Origin: Bacteroidetes bacterium UBA1952
Lineage (GTDB): Bacteria; Bacteroidota; Bacteroidia; Chitinophagales; Chitinophagaceae
Assembly (NCBI GenBank): GCA_002336725.1
Contig: DDEO01000116.1
Location: 1-5,578, forward strand
Direction: 5' to 3'
Length of the DNA stretch: 5,578 bases
How positions within the stretch are numbered: the stretch's first letter is position 1; every line of letters starts with the position of its first letter. Made by a program: the position numbers and the translations under genes. Under the pieces are notes generated by a model. That model did not search any database. It saw only the letters and a program-made list of their open reading frames with translations, and was not told the origin of the DNA. Below, piece after piece: positions 1-5,467 of the stretch.

Positions 1-1222
1 CGCATTTGTACAGAATATTTTCTTTAGAAACCGTCCAGCTTGCGTCCGGATCCACCAAAACAAGGTCGGCGAAATAGCCTTCGCGGATAAAACCCCGCTC
101 CTGAATGCGGTACAAAATGGCCGGATTGTGGCACATTTTCTCCACCACTTTTTCCAACGAAATCTTTCCCTGCCGGTGCAGTTCCAGCATCACTACAAGG
201 GCGTGTTGCACCATTGGCATTCCGGAAAAAGATTGTCGGTAGGGCTGCCATTTCTCCTCCAATAAATGCGGCGCGTGGTCGGTGGTAACAAGGTCTATGC
301 GGTCGTCCAACAAGGCGGCCAGCAGCGCAGCGCGGTCGGCAGCCGATTTCACCGCCGGATTGCATTTTATCAAAGCGCCCAGCCGCTCATAATCTTCGTC
401 GCAAAACCACAGATGCGGAATAGACACTTCGGTCGTAATCTTTTTTTGCGCCAGCGGCAGTTGGTTTGAGAAAAGGGCTGTTTCGGCAGCCGTCGTCAGG
501 TGCAGGATGTGCAGCCGCGCACCCGCTTCTTCGGCCCAGGCAATCGCCTGCCGGGTGGCATTGGCACAGGCTTCGGCGCTGCGAATGACCGGATGCAGCT
601 TCATGGGAATATCGGTGCCGTATTGGCGCAGCAAGGCTTCTTCGTTGCGGGCTACCAGGGTTTCCAGCTCGGCGTGAATGGCAATAATAGAACGGCAGTT
701 GGTGAGCAAATCCCGGAAAGCAGCTTCGTTTTCTACCAGCAAATTGCCTTTCCCTTCAAAATACAGCCCGTCGTCTGACAAGCCGATAACGCCTTCTGCG
801 TCGGCCAGCAGGGCTTCTTCGCGGTTGCCGCCATTCACGCCCGTAAAAAAGCCATAGTTGGCCAGCGATTTTTGGGCGGCCAGCGCATATTTATGATGCA
901 GCGCTTCGCGGGTCAGCGTGTTGGGCCGCGTGTTGGGCATTTCTATAAAAGACGTAACGCCGCCGGCCACCGCCGCGCGGCTTTCGCTGTGCAGGTCGCC
1001 TTTGTGGGTGAGGCCCGGCTCGCGGAAATGCACCTGTCCGTCTATTGCGCCCGGCAAGAGGTATTTTCCGGTGCCGTCTATCACGGTTGCGCCCTGCTCC
1101 GGCAAGGCCGCGCCGATGCGCTCAATCCGATGGCCGCAAATGCGCACATCCTGTTGCGAAACCGTGTTTTCGTTTATCACCCGCGCATTGCGAATCAGAT
1201 AGGGCTTGGCAGTTGGGTGCAT
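1..1222 (-). CDS. pyrC: Dihydroorotase, C-terminus cut by the window edge
   Basis: Cytosolic amidohydrolase that interconverts N-carbamoyl-aspartate and dihydroorotate, the third step of pyrimidine synthesis. The frame is open from ATG at 1222 to base 1 (407 codons); the family is about 445 residues, so roughly 40 are missing. Visible blocks are LLPGAIDGQVHFREPGLTHK (residues 55-74), EMPNT (94-98), the GNLLVEN turn (159-165), AIHAE with H183, LHILHLTTAAE with H238 and H241, the NPAVK block (288-292) and TTDHAPH with the catalytic-type D315. The last residues (ILYKC) are typical of the segment just before the C-terminal strand. Two active-site positions are unusual: the first His of the HxH metal motif is Gln63, and no Lys stands at the expected carboxylated-Lys site (GLSDDGLYF, 147-155). 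The Gln is, from memory, common in Bacteroidota dihydroorotases; the Lys loss I cannot place. The start is preceded by an A-rich leader (AAAAAAACCT) without a Shine-Dalgarno sequence. Family assignment is secure; full catalytic competence is less so. Confidence 0.93.
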   Translation of the reverse strand, partial: MHPTAKPYLIRNARVINENTVSQQDVRICGHRIERIGAALPEQGATVIDGTGKYLLPGAIDGQVHFREPGLTHKGDLHSESRAAVAGGVTSFIEMPNTRPNTLTREALHHKYALAAQKSLANYGFFTGVNGGNREEALLADAEGVIGLSDDGLYFEGKGNLLVENEAAFRDLLTNCRSIIAIHAELETLVARNEEALLRQYGTDIPMKLHPVIRSAEACANATRQAIAWAEEAGARLHILHLTTAAETALFSNQLPLAQKKITTEVSIPHLWFCDEDYERLGALIKCNPAVKSAADRAALLAALLDDRIDLVTTDHAPHLLEEKWQPYRQSFSGMPMVQHALVVMLELHRQGKISLEKVVEKMCHNPAILYRIQERGFIREGYFADLVLVDPDASWTVSKENILYKC

Positions 1223-1234
1223 AGGTTTTTTTAA

Positions 1235-1244
1235 TTTCCGGAAA
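1235..1244. repeat. TTTCCGGAAA palindrome upstream of pyrC
   Basis: A perfect 10-bp palindrome in the 53-bp gap between the 145-residue gene and the dihydroorotase start, 12 bp upstream of that start codon. The same 10-mer occurs at 1436-1445, 2071-2080 and 4437-4446, and its 8-bp core TTCCGGAA also at 220-227, 2164-2171 and 4983-4990. It could be a protein-binding or methylation site, or a genome-wide iterated palindrome; the sequence alone does not decide. Confidence 0.6.
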
Positions 1245-1275
1245 AAACATTCAAAAAGGCAGGTGGCGGCGGGCC

Positions 1276-1713
1276 TTAGGCTACTGTCGAAATCAGGTTC
1301 TCGGCCCGGTAGCTGACCAGCCCATGAAAATGAACCGGCGGGATGCGCTTTTCGCCATCCGGCAACACCCGCTCCGCCAGGAAGGCCAGCTGCTGAATCA
1401 CCAATTGGCGGGCAATTTCAAAAGGCGAGGTTTCTTTTCCGGAAATCCGACTTATCGTTTCTTCGCAGGCCAGCCCTTGGGAAGGTTCCCGCTCTATCGC
1501 CGCTTCTATAAACGGGCAGCCCGCATCACTTACCAAATAGATATCGGTGATGCCTTCGGCCTGCACAAAATCCGGCAGGTATTCCTGTGTTTCTGCGGCT
1601 ACGGCGCTAAAGACGGCAGCGGGCGCGGTCATAAAATACACTTCGCCATAGTGGCTTTGCAGAAATCCTTCCAGCCGGCTGAAGGGACAAATCAGAAACA
1701 GTTTCTTTCCCAT
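1276..1713 (-). CDS. Small beta-carbonic-anhydrase-like protein with altered metal site
   Basis: A 145-residue soluble protein with no signal peptide or membrane segment. I do not recognise a named family, but its pattern follows the beta-carbonic anhydrase core in order. LFLICPFSRLEG (5-16) sits where the enzyme has CxDSR. GEVYFMTAPAA (23-33) sits where it has GDxFxxRNAGN. ITDIYLVSDAGCPFIEAAI (55-73) matches the strand-HxxC-helix block. LVIQQLAFL (104-112) matches NVxxQxxxL, and VHFHGLVSY (127-135) matches the final VHGWxY strand. In that alignment the first Cys (C9), Ser12, Arg13 and the last Cys (C66) remain, while the catalytic Asp of CxDSR becomes Phe11 and the zinc-ligand His becomes Asp63. 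It is shorter than true enzymes (about 200 residues) and lacks their N-terminal helices. Inference: a catalytically changed or inactive paralogue. The ATG at 1713 follows an A-rich leader (TTCTAAAA). It lies 39 bp after DUF6671 and 53 bp before pyrC, so co-transcription is possible. The ORF is certain; the fold call is moderate. Confidence 0.75.
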   Translation of the reverse strand: MGKKLFLICPFSRLEGFLQSHYGEVYFMTAPAAVFSAVAAETQEYLPDFVQAEGITDIYLVSDAGCPFIEAAIEREPSQGLACEETISRISGKETSPFEIARQLVIQQLAFLAERVLPDGEKRIPPVHFHGLVSYRAENLISTVA

Positions 1714-1752
1714 TTTTAGAAGGATGTTTTTTTTAAGAAAAAAGGAAATTTT

Positions 1753-2589
1753 TCAAGGGTTGCAGCTTGGGCAATACATCGGTTCTTCGGCAGTGCGTCC
1801 ATCAGGGCGGGGCTTTGCTTCGCTATAGTCGCAGGCCGCGCAGCGATACCAATAGCTCAGGGCGCTTTCAGTGGGTGTGCCGCACCACTTGCACGGCAGT
1901 CCGGGGCGCACTTCGGTGATGCCAAAACCCGGCGCGCTGCACTTGGGGCACAGCGAAAGTGCTTTTTCTATCAGCTTTTCGGTTGCGCGGCCAATGGCCT
2001 GCATCCGCGTAGGGTTGTAGAGGGCGCGCATATCGGTTTCGGCATAGGCGCTGCCAAAGTCGGCCAGCATTTTCCGGAAATCGGCCCGCAATTTTTCCTC
2101 AGTAGAAATGCCCTTGATGATGCGCTTATTTTCCCCTTTAGCATTGCGCAAAATCAACGTGTGTTCCGGAAAGCCGGCTCCCTTCGCAAATCGCATCAGG
2201 GCATCTTCGCTTTCCACTTCGCAGCCGCCGAAGTTGGTTTCGGTAGAGAGGTCGCGGCCCACAATCTCCAGGTTGTTGCGCGCATCCAGGAGCATCACCA
2301 GCTCGTCGCCGGCGAGGGCAAAAAACAAGGTAGGATGCGGTCCAAAAGAGCCTTCACTTGCCACGACCAGGTCGCAGCCCGTTTGCGCCATTGCCAGTTG
2401 GCACTTGGCTCGCAGGGTTGCAAGGGGGTCATCTTTGCGCTCAATTTCGCCGGTGAAGGTTCCCAGCGCGTCGGTGTCGAGACCCGGCGGCACAAAGCAC
2501 TGCACCCCGAGACTTTTTTGGAGCAGCGGCGCAATAATCTCTTCCTTGCGGTGTTGGGTGGCAATGGCCAGCTTTCTGCCTTTGAACAT
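1753..2589 (-). CDS. DUF6671 family protein with C-terminal zinc-ribbon motifs
   Basis: A 278-residue cytosolic protein that I recognise as a DUF6671 member, a family seen in cyanobacteria and other bacteria without known biochemical function. The N-terminal domain (1-200) carries the family blocks ATQHRKEEIIAPLL (10-23), the DALGTFTGEIER stretch (40-51), VVASEGSFGPHP (75-86), LLDARNNLEIVG (100-111) and TETNF (116-120), followed by ETDMRALYNPTRM (184-196). The C-terminal 65 residues hold four CxxC pairs (C214/C217, C233/C236, C250/C253, C273/C276), enough for two zinc sites, and end in CPSCNP. Length and order match the family, so the gene looks intact. The ATG at 2589 is 6 nt after the stop of the small gene upstream, which suggests translational coupling. 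The conserved acidic and His residues could form an enzymatic site, but that is a guess. Family call is strong; function is unknown. Confidence 0.93.
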   Translation of the reverse strand: MFKGRKLAIATQHRKEEIIAPLLQKSLGVQCFVPPGLDTDALGTFTGEIERKDDPLATLRAKCQLAMAQTGCDLVVASEGSFGPHPTLFFALAGDELVMLLDARNNLEIVGRDLSTETNFGGCEVESEDALMRFAKGAGFPEHTLILRNAKGENKRIIKGISTEEKLRADFRKMLADFGSAYAETDMRALYNPTRMQAIGRATEKLIEKALSLCPKCSAPGFGITEVRPGLPCKWCGTPTESALSYWYRCAACDYSEAKPRPDGRTAEEPMYCPSCNP

Positions 2590-2595
2590 GGCTTG

Positions 2596-2838
2596 TTAGT
2601 CTATTTCGATGCGGGCTTTTACAGAAGCATTTCCGCCTTTTTGCTGCAGGTAGCGGCGCAGGTTGTGCAGGTCGTTTTGCAATTCGTGGATGCGCCGCTC
2701 CCGCATATGAATGTCTTCTTCGGAATGCGACTTCTCAATTTTAGATTCGTGAAATCGTATTTTTTCACCTATAATACGGGTCAGTAGGGAAATAGCGTCT
2801 TCGGCTGAAAAGCTGCCTTGAATGAGTTGGAGTTCCAT
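2596..2838 (-). CDS. Small charged helical protein, uncharacterised
   Basis: An 80-residue protein that I cannot name with confidence; it resembles small uncharacterised Bacteroidota proteins that begin with a strand and turn (MELQLIQGSFSAEDA) and continue as a long amphipathic helix. Residues 12-66 are rich in Glu, Lys, Arg and His with spaced Ile/Leu (for example SLLTRIIGEKIRFHESKIEK and the RERRIHELQNDLHNLRRYL stretch), suggesting a helical hairpin or coiled coil that dimerises or binds a partner. There is no Cys, signal peptide or membrane segment. The frame could open at GTG 2874, but ATG 2838 is preferred: the added 12 residues would read through a predicted RNA hairpin, and the ATG follows the same AAACCT leader as pyrC. 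It ends 6 nt before DUF6671, so the two are probably co-translated and may work together. Confidence 0.8.
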   Translation of the reverse strand: MELQLIQGSFSAEDAISLLTRIIGEKIRFHESKIEKSHSEEDIHMRERRIHELQNDLHNLRRYLQQKGGNASVKARIEID

Positions 2839-2867
2839 AGGTTTGGTTGACGTTATCCTCACTGCCT

Positions 2868-2891
2868 GCCCCACTCTGAAAAGAGCAGGGC
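2868..2891 (-). other. Predicted RNA hairpin between icd and the small gene
   Basis: In minus-strand RNA the arms GCCCUGCUC and GAGUGGGGC pair over 9 bp, two of them G-U wobbles, closing a UUUUCA loop. No U-tract follows, so it is a poor intrinsic terminator. It could mark an mRNA processing point, stabilise the icd 3' end, or be chance. Confidence 0.4.
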
Positions 2892-2922
2892 GGGAAGGAG
2901 AAGGAAAGAAAGAAAAAAGAGG
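2892..2922. other. 31-bp homopurine/homopyrimidine tract after icd
   Basis: The plus strand is purine only from 2892 to 2922 (GGGAAGGAGAAGG, then GAAA-type repeats and AAAAAAGAGG). On the icd transcript this is a continuous U/C-rich tract beginning 11 nt after the stop codon. It occupies a third of the 95-bp gap. It may help end icd transcription, bind a protein or simply be low-complexity sequence. Confidence 0.45.
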
Positions 2923-2933
2923 TTGAAAGAGCG

Positions 2934-4382
2934 TTACTGCCCCTGCCCCAGCGAGTAGCCGGCTTTGCCGTCAAAATCGTAGAGATTTTCGGTTTTTACA
3001 ATGTCGAGGCCGGCGGCTTCGGCAGCTTGCAGCAGTTCGGCAATGTGTTTTTTGTGCATCGCGCCGCCGTCGGCAGGTTTAAAGCGGCAACGCCAGTGGT
3101 CAGTGCAGAAGGTTTCCTGAAAGCCTTCGGGATACACCTTAATGCCCCGATTGGTAATCATGGTAAGAGCTGCGCCTGCGCCGTCTAATTGATGCAGCGT
3201 TTTGGCAATTTCTTCCGGGTCGGTGCCGCGCCAGTGGGCAAAAAGGTCCACGCCCACGAGCGTTTTCTCCTTGGCCGGCTTGCGGGTATATTTCGGCAGG
3301 TTCAGCGTTACGCCGCGCTCGTAAGTTACCGGCTCCAGTTGCTGCGGCTTGCCGCCCAGGTTGCGGATAACGGCTTGGGCAAACTCAGCCGTGCCCACGC
3401 ATTCTTTGCTCACGCCTTCTTTAAAAATATCGTAGGTATGAATGCCGTCTTCAATGGTTTTGAGCCAGGCGTTTTGGATGGTTTCGGCCACTTCGGTTTG
3501 CCCGATGTGGGCCAGCATCAGGATAGCGCCCTGCAACAGGCCGGATGGATTGGCCACATTTTGTCCCGCGCGGCGCGGCGCCGAGCCGTGGATAGCTTCA
3601 AACATGGCGCACTCCTCGCCGATATTGGCCGAGCCGGCCAGGCCTACGGAACCGGTAATCTGCGCGGCCACATCGCTCAGCACGTCGCCGTAGAGGTTGG
3701 GCATCACAATCACGTCAAAGTCTTCGGGCGTGTCGGCTACTTTGGCCGCGCCGATGTCAATAATCCAGTGTTCGTTTTGGATTTCGGGATATTCTTTGGC
3801 AATCTCGTCAAAGACCTGATGAAACAAGCCATCGGTTTGCTTCATGATATTGTCTTTGGTAAAGCAGGTTACTTTTTTGCGACCGTTCTGCTTGGCATAT
3901 TCAAAAGCATAGCGCACGATTTTCTCGCAGCCCGGGCGGCTAATGAGTTTCAGGCACTGCACCACTTCGTCGGTTTGCTGATGCTCAATGCCGGCATACA
4001 GGTCTTCTTCGTTTTCCCGAACGATAACGAGGTCCATCTTCGGGTGCTTGGTTTTTACAAAAGGATGCAGGCTGCGGCAGGGGCGGATGTTGGCATACAG
4101 GCCGAGGAATTTGCGGGTCGTTACGTTCAGGCTTTTGTAGCCGCCGCCCTGTGGCGTGGTGATGGGCGCTTTGAGGAAAATCTTGTTGCGGCGAATCACA
4201 TCCCAGGCTTCTTTGGCAATGCCGGCGGTGTTTCCGGCGAGATATACCTTTTCGCCCACTTCAATTTCTTCGGTTTCAATCTGCGCGCCGGCGGCGTGCA
4301 GGATGGCCAGGGTTGCGTCCATGATTTCGGGGCCGATGCCATCGCCTTTGGCAATGGTGATTTTGGTTTTGGAGTGGGTCAT
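2934..4382 (-). CDS. icd: Isocitrate dehydrogenase, long form, probably NADP-dependent
   Basis: Oxidatively decarboxylates isocitrate to 2-oxoglutarate in the TCA cycle, in the cytosol, probably as a homodimer. The protein has 482 residues, matching the long Thermus/Rickettsia type (about 480-496) rather than the roughly 416-residue E. coli type. Visible motifs are GDGIGPEIM (13-21), the isocitrate-binding KSLNVTTRK (83-91, with S84, N86, R90), ANIRP (R100), VRENEEDLYAG (121-131), FTKDNIMK (K176), and MPNLYGDVLSDVAAQITGSVG (227-247) with metal ligands D233 and D237. The cofactor loop is HGSAPRRAGQNVANP (265-279). Arg270-Arg271 stands where NADP enzymes carry a basic residue and NAD enzymes carry Asp-Ile, so NADP is favoured. 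Residues from about 350 form the C-terminal extension ending GYSLGQGQ. ATG 4382 is chosen because homology begins at ITIAKGDG; the open frame extends to 4469 but those residues look non-conserved and cover promoter sequence. It is divergent from a LysR gene. Confidence 0.96.
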   Translation of the reverse strand: MTHSKTKITIAKGDGIGPEIMDATLAILHAAGAQIETEEIEVGEKVYLAGNTAGIAKEAWDVIRRNKIFLKAPITTPQGGGYKSLNVTTRKFLGLYANIRPCRSLHPFVKTKHPKMDLVIVRENEEDLYAGIEHQQTDEVVQCLKLISRPGCEKIVRYAFEYAKQNGRKKVTCFTKDNIMKQTDGLFHQVFDEIAKEYPEIQNEHWIIDIGAAKVADTPEDFDVIVMPNLYGDVLSDVAAQITGSVGLAGSANIGEECAMFEAIHGSAPRRAGQNVANPSGLLQGAILMLAHIGQTEVAETIQNAWLKTIEDGIHTYDIFKEGVSKECVGTAEFAQAVIRNLGGKPQQLEPVTYERGVTLNLPKYTRKPAKEKTLVGVDLFAHWRGTDPEEIAKTLHQLDGAGAALTMITNRGIKVYPEGFQETFCTDHWRCRFKPADGGAMHKKHIAELLQAAEAAGLDIVKTENLYDFDGKAGYSLGQGQ

Positions 4383-4436
4383 GTTTTTGGGGGGATGAAA
4401 GTCTTTTTGTGAAAAAAAATAGGATTTTGAAGCAAT

Positions 4437-4446
4437 TTTCCGGAAA
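4437..4446. repeat. TTTCCGGAAA palindrome in the icd/LysR spacer
   Basis: A perfect 10-bp palindrome 54 bp upstream of the icd start. It is one of four identical 10-mers in the window (see 1235-1244). A half-copy (ATTTCCGG) follows at 4459-4466. Its place in a leader or promoter region would allow a regulatory role, but two of the other copies lie inside coding sequence. Confidence 0.6.
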
Positions 4447-4468
4447 TGCATCTGATTGATTTCCGGCA

Positions 4469-4476
4469 CAAAGGTG
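4469..4476 (-). promoter_or_regulatory. Possible -7 element for icd
   Basis: The minus strand reads CACCTTTG, one base from the Bacteroidota -7 consensus TAnnTTTG, 86 bp upstream of the icd ATG. I found no clear -33 TTTG at the right spacing, so this is tentative. Another one-mismatch site (TATTTTTT) lies nearer the gene. Confidence 0.3.
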
Positions 4477-4489
4477 GAACGGTCTGTTC

Positions 4490-4505
4490 ATAAACATTCA
4501 TTTAT
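4490..4505. promoter_or_regulatory. Candidate LysR operator, distal dyad
   Basis: Inverted repeat ATAAA-N6-TTTAT in the divergent spacer. Its right arm overlaps the -7 box of the LysR gene, so binding there would be expected to affect that promoter. It resembles the second dyad at 4522-4536 and lies 32 bp from it, about three helical turns. The operator role is inferred. Confidence 0.4.
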
Positions 4506-4510
4506 CTTTG
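4503..4510 (+). promoter_or_regulatory. Bacteroidota-type -7 box for the LysR gene
   Basis: TATCTTTG matches the Bacteroidota housekeeping sigma -7 consensus TAnnTTTG at every fixed base. It lies 24 bp before the LysR ATG, giving a short leader of about 17 nt. No good -33 TTTG is present; the nearest resemblance (TCTG at 4483-4486) is too close. Confidence 0.6.
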
Positions 4511-4521
4511 CAATGATTTCC

Positions 4522-4536
4522 ATAAGCCTTTCTTAT
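4522..4536. promoter_or_regulatory. Candidate LysR operator over its own start codon
   Basis: Dyad ATAAG-N5-CTTAT, which contains the T-N11-A arrangement (T4523, A4535) typical of LysR-type boxes. It covers the first two bases of the LysR ATG, so a bound regulator could block early transcription. No Shine-Dalgarno sequence is visible in this leader. Autoregulation is the usual LTTR pattern; binding here is inferred. Confidence 0.4.
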
Positions 4537-5458
4537 GAACTACACCCTTCAGCAGCTGCGCATCTTCCTGACTGTTACCGAAACCGGCAGCGTTACCAAG
4601 GCCGCAGAAGCCTTGCATCTTACCCAGCCGGCGGTATCTATCCAGCTCAAAAATTTCCAGAATCAGTTTTCCATTCCGCTGCTTGAAGTGGTGAGCAAGC
4701 GCATTTTTGTTACCGACTTCGGCAAGGAAATTGCCGCAGCGGCAGCGGTGATTCTATCCGAAGTACACGCCATTGAGTATAAGATGCACGCCCACCGGGG
4801 CGAGCTGACCGGCAAGCTCAAGCTCTCGGTGGTTTCTACGGGCAAATACGTGATGCCCTATTTTTTATCGGGTTTTATGAAGCGCCACGCGGGCGTAGAA
4901 CTCGCGCTCGACGTAACCAACAAAGCGCAGGTGCTGCGCAGTTTGGAGCAAAATGAAGTGGATTTCTCCCTTGTCAGTGTGCTTCCGGAAACCTTGCAGA
5001 TAGAGAAGACGGCACTGCTTCAAAACAAGCTCTTCCTGGTAGGCAACAGCGACCGGAAATTTGATGGTAAAACCTACACCAAAAAGGTGTTTGAAGACTT
5101 GCCGCTCATCTATCGCGAACCCGGCTCCGGTACGCGCTATGTGATGGAGAAATTCGTGCGGCGCAACGCGTTGCCGGTGCAGAAGAAAATGGAACTGACG
5201 AGCAACGAGGCCGTGAAGCAGGCCGTAATAGCCGGTTTGGGCTATAGCATTATGCCTTTGATTGGCATTAAAAACGAGTTGCAGAGCGGACAATTGCAAA
5301 TCATTCCGGTAAAAGGCTTTCCGATAAAATCCACGTGGTACCTGATATGGCTGAAAACGAAAAAACTATCACCGGTAGCGGCAGCCTATCTAAAGTATAT
5401 CCAGGCCGAAAAAGAGGCCATTGTAGCCGCGCAGTTTCAGTGGGCAGAAGGATTTTGA
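4535..5458 (+). CDS. LysR-type transcriptional regulator (CbbR/CysB-like)
   Basis: A 307-residue DNA-binding regulator of normal LTTR length. The N-terminal winged helix-turn-helix spans about residues 3-62, with LQQLRIFLTVTETGSVTKAA (5-24) and the recognition helix TQPAVSIQLKNF (30-41); it is followed by a linker helix (63-90). The effector domain starts at GKLKLSVVSTGKYVMPYFL (93-111), which resembles CbbR-type proteins, with the second lobe marked by REPGSGTR (194-201) and SNEAVKQAVIAGLGYSIMP (223-241). The usual LExxLGxxLF after the recognition helix is changed to FQNQFSIPLLE. No Cys is present, so direct thiol redox sensing is excluded. It is divergent from icd across 152 bp with two LTTR-like dyads, so it may regulate itself, icd, or both. 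The effector is not predictable; a carboxylate or phosphorylated metabolite would fit the CbbR likeness. ATG 4535 is set by the HTH and the promoter box. Confidence 0.94.
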   Translation: MNYTLQQLRIFLTVTETGSVTKAAEALHLTQPAVSIQLKNFQNQFSIPLLEVVSKRIFVTDFGKEIAAAAAVILSEVHAIEYKMHAHRGELTGKLKLSVVSTGKYVMPYFLSGFMKRHAGVELALDVTNKAQVLRSLEQNEVDFSLVSVLPETLQIEKTALLQNKLFLVGNSDRKFDGKTYTKKVFEDLPLIYREPGSGTRYVMEKFVRRNALPVQKKMELTSNEAVKQAVIAGLGYSIMPLIGIKNELQSGQLQIIPVKGFPIKSTWYLIWLKTKKLSPVAAAYLKYIQAEKEAIVAAQFQWAEGF

Positions 5459-5467
5459 GCCTTCGGC

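Noticed and set aside
1223..1275. Intrinsic terminator between the 145-residue gene and pyrC
   Set aside because: The GC-rich segment before the T-run (GCCTTTTTG) has only a 3-bp possible stem on the minus strand.
1324..1719. A 131-codon plus-strand frame opposite the carbonic-anhydrase-like gene
   Set aside because: It is antisense to an ORF with a coherent alpha/beta protein pattern and A-rich leader, and its own translation shows no recognisable domain.
2839..2874. GTG start at 2874 for the small helical protein
   Set aside because: The 12 added residues look non-conserved and run through one arm of the predicted hairpin; ATG 2838 has the better leader.
3189..4412. A 407-codon open frame on the plus strand opposite icd
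   Set aside because: It lies almost wholly antisense to a clearly conserved enzyme, its translation looks like no known family (Phe/Gly/Ala/His-rich), and long antisense frames are common opposite GC-rich genes.
4383..4469. A 29-residue N-terminal extension of isocitrate dehydrogenase from ATG 4469
   Set aside because: Family homology begins at about residue 7 of the shorter form, and the extension covers AT-rich spacer with the TTTCCGGAAA palindrome. It also has no features of a targeting signal.
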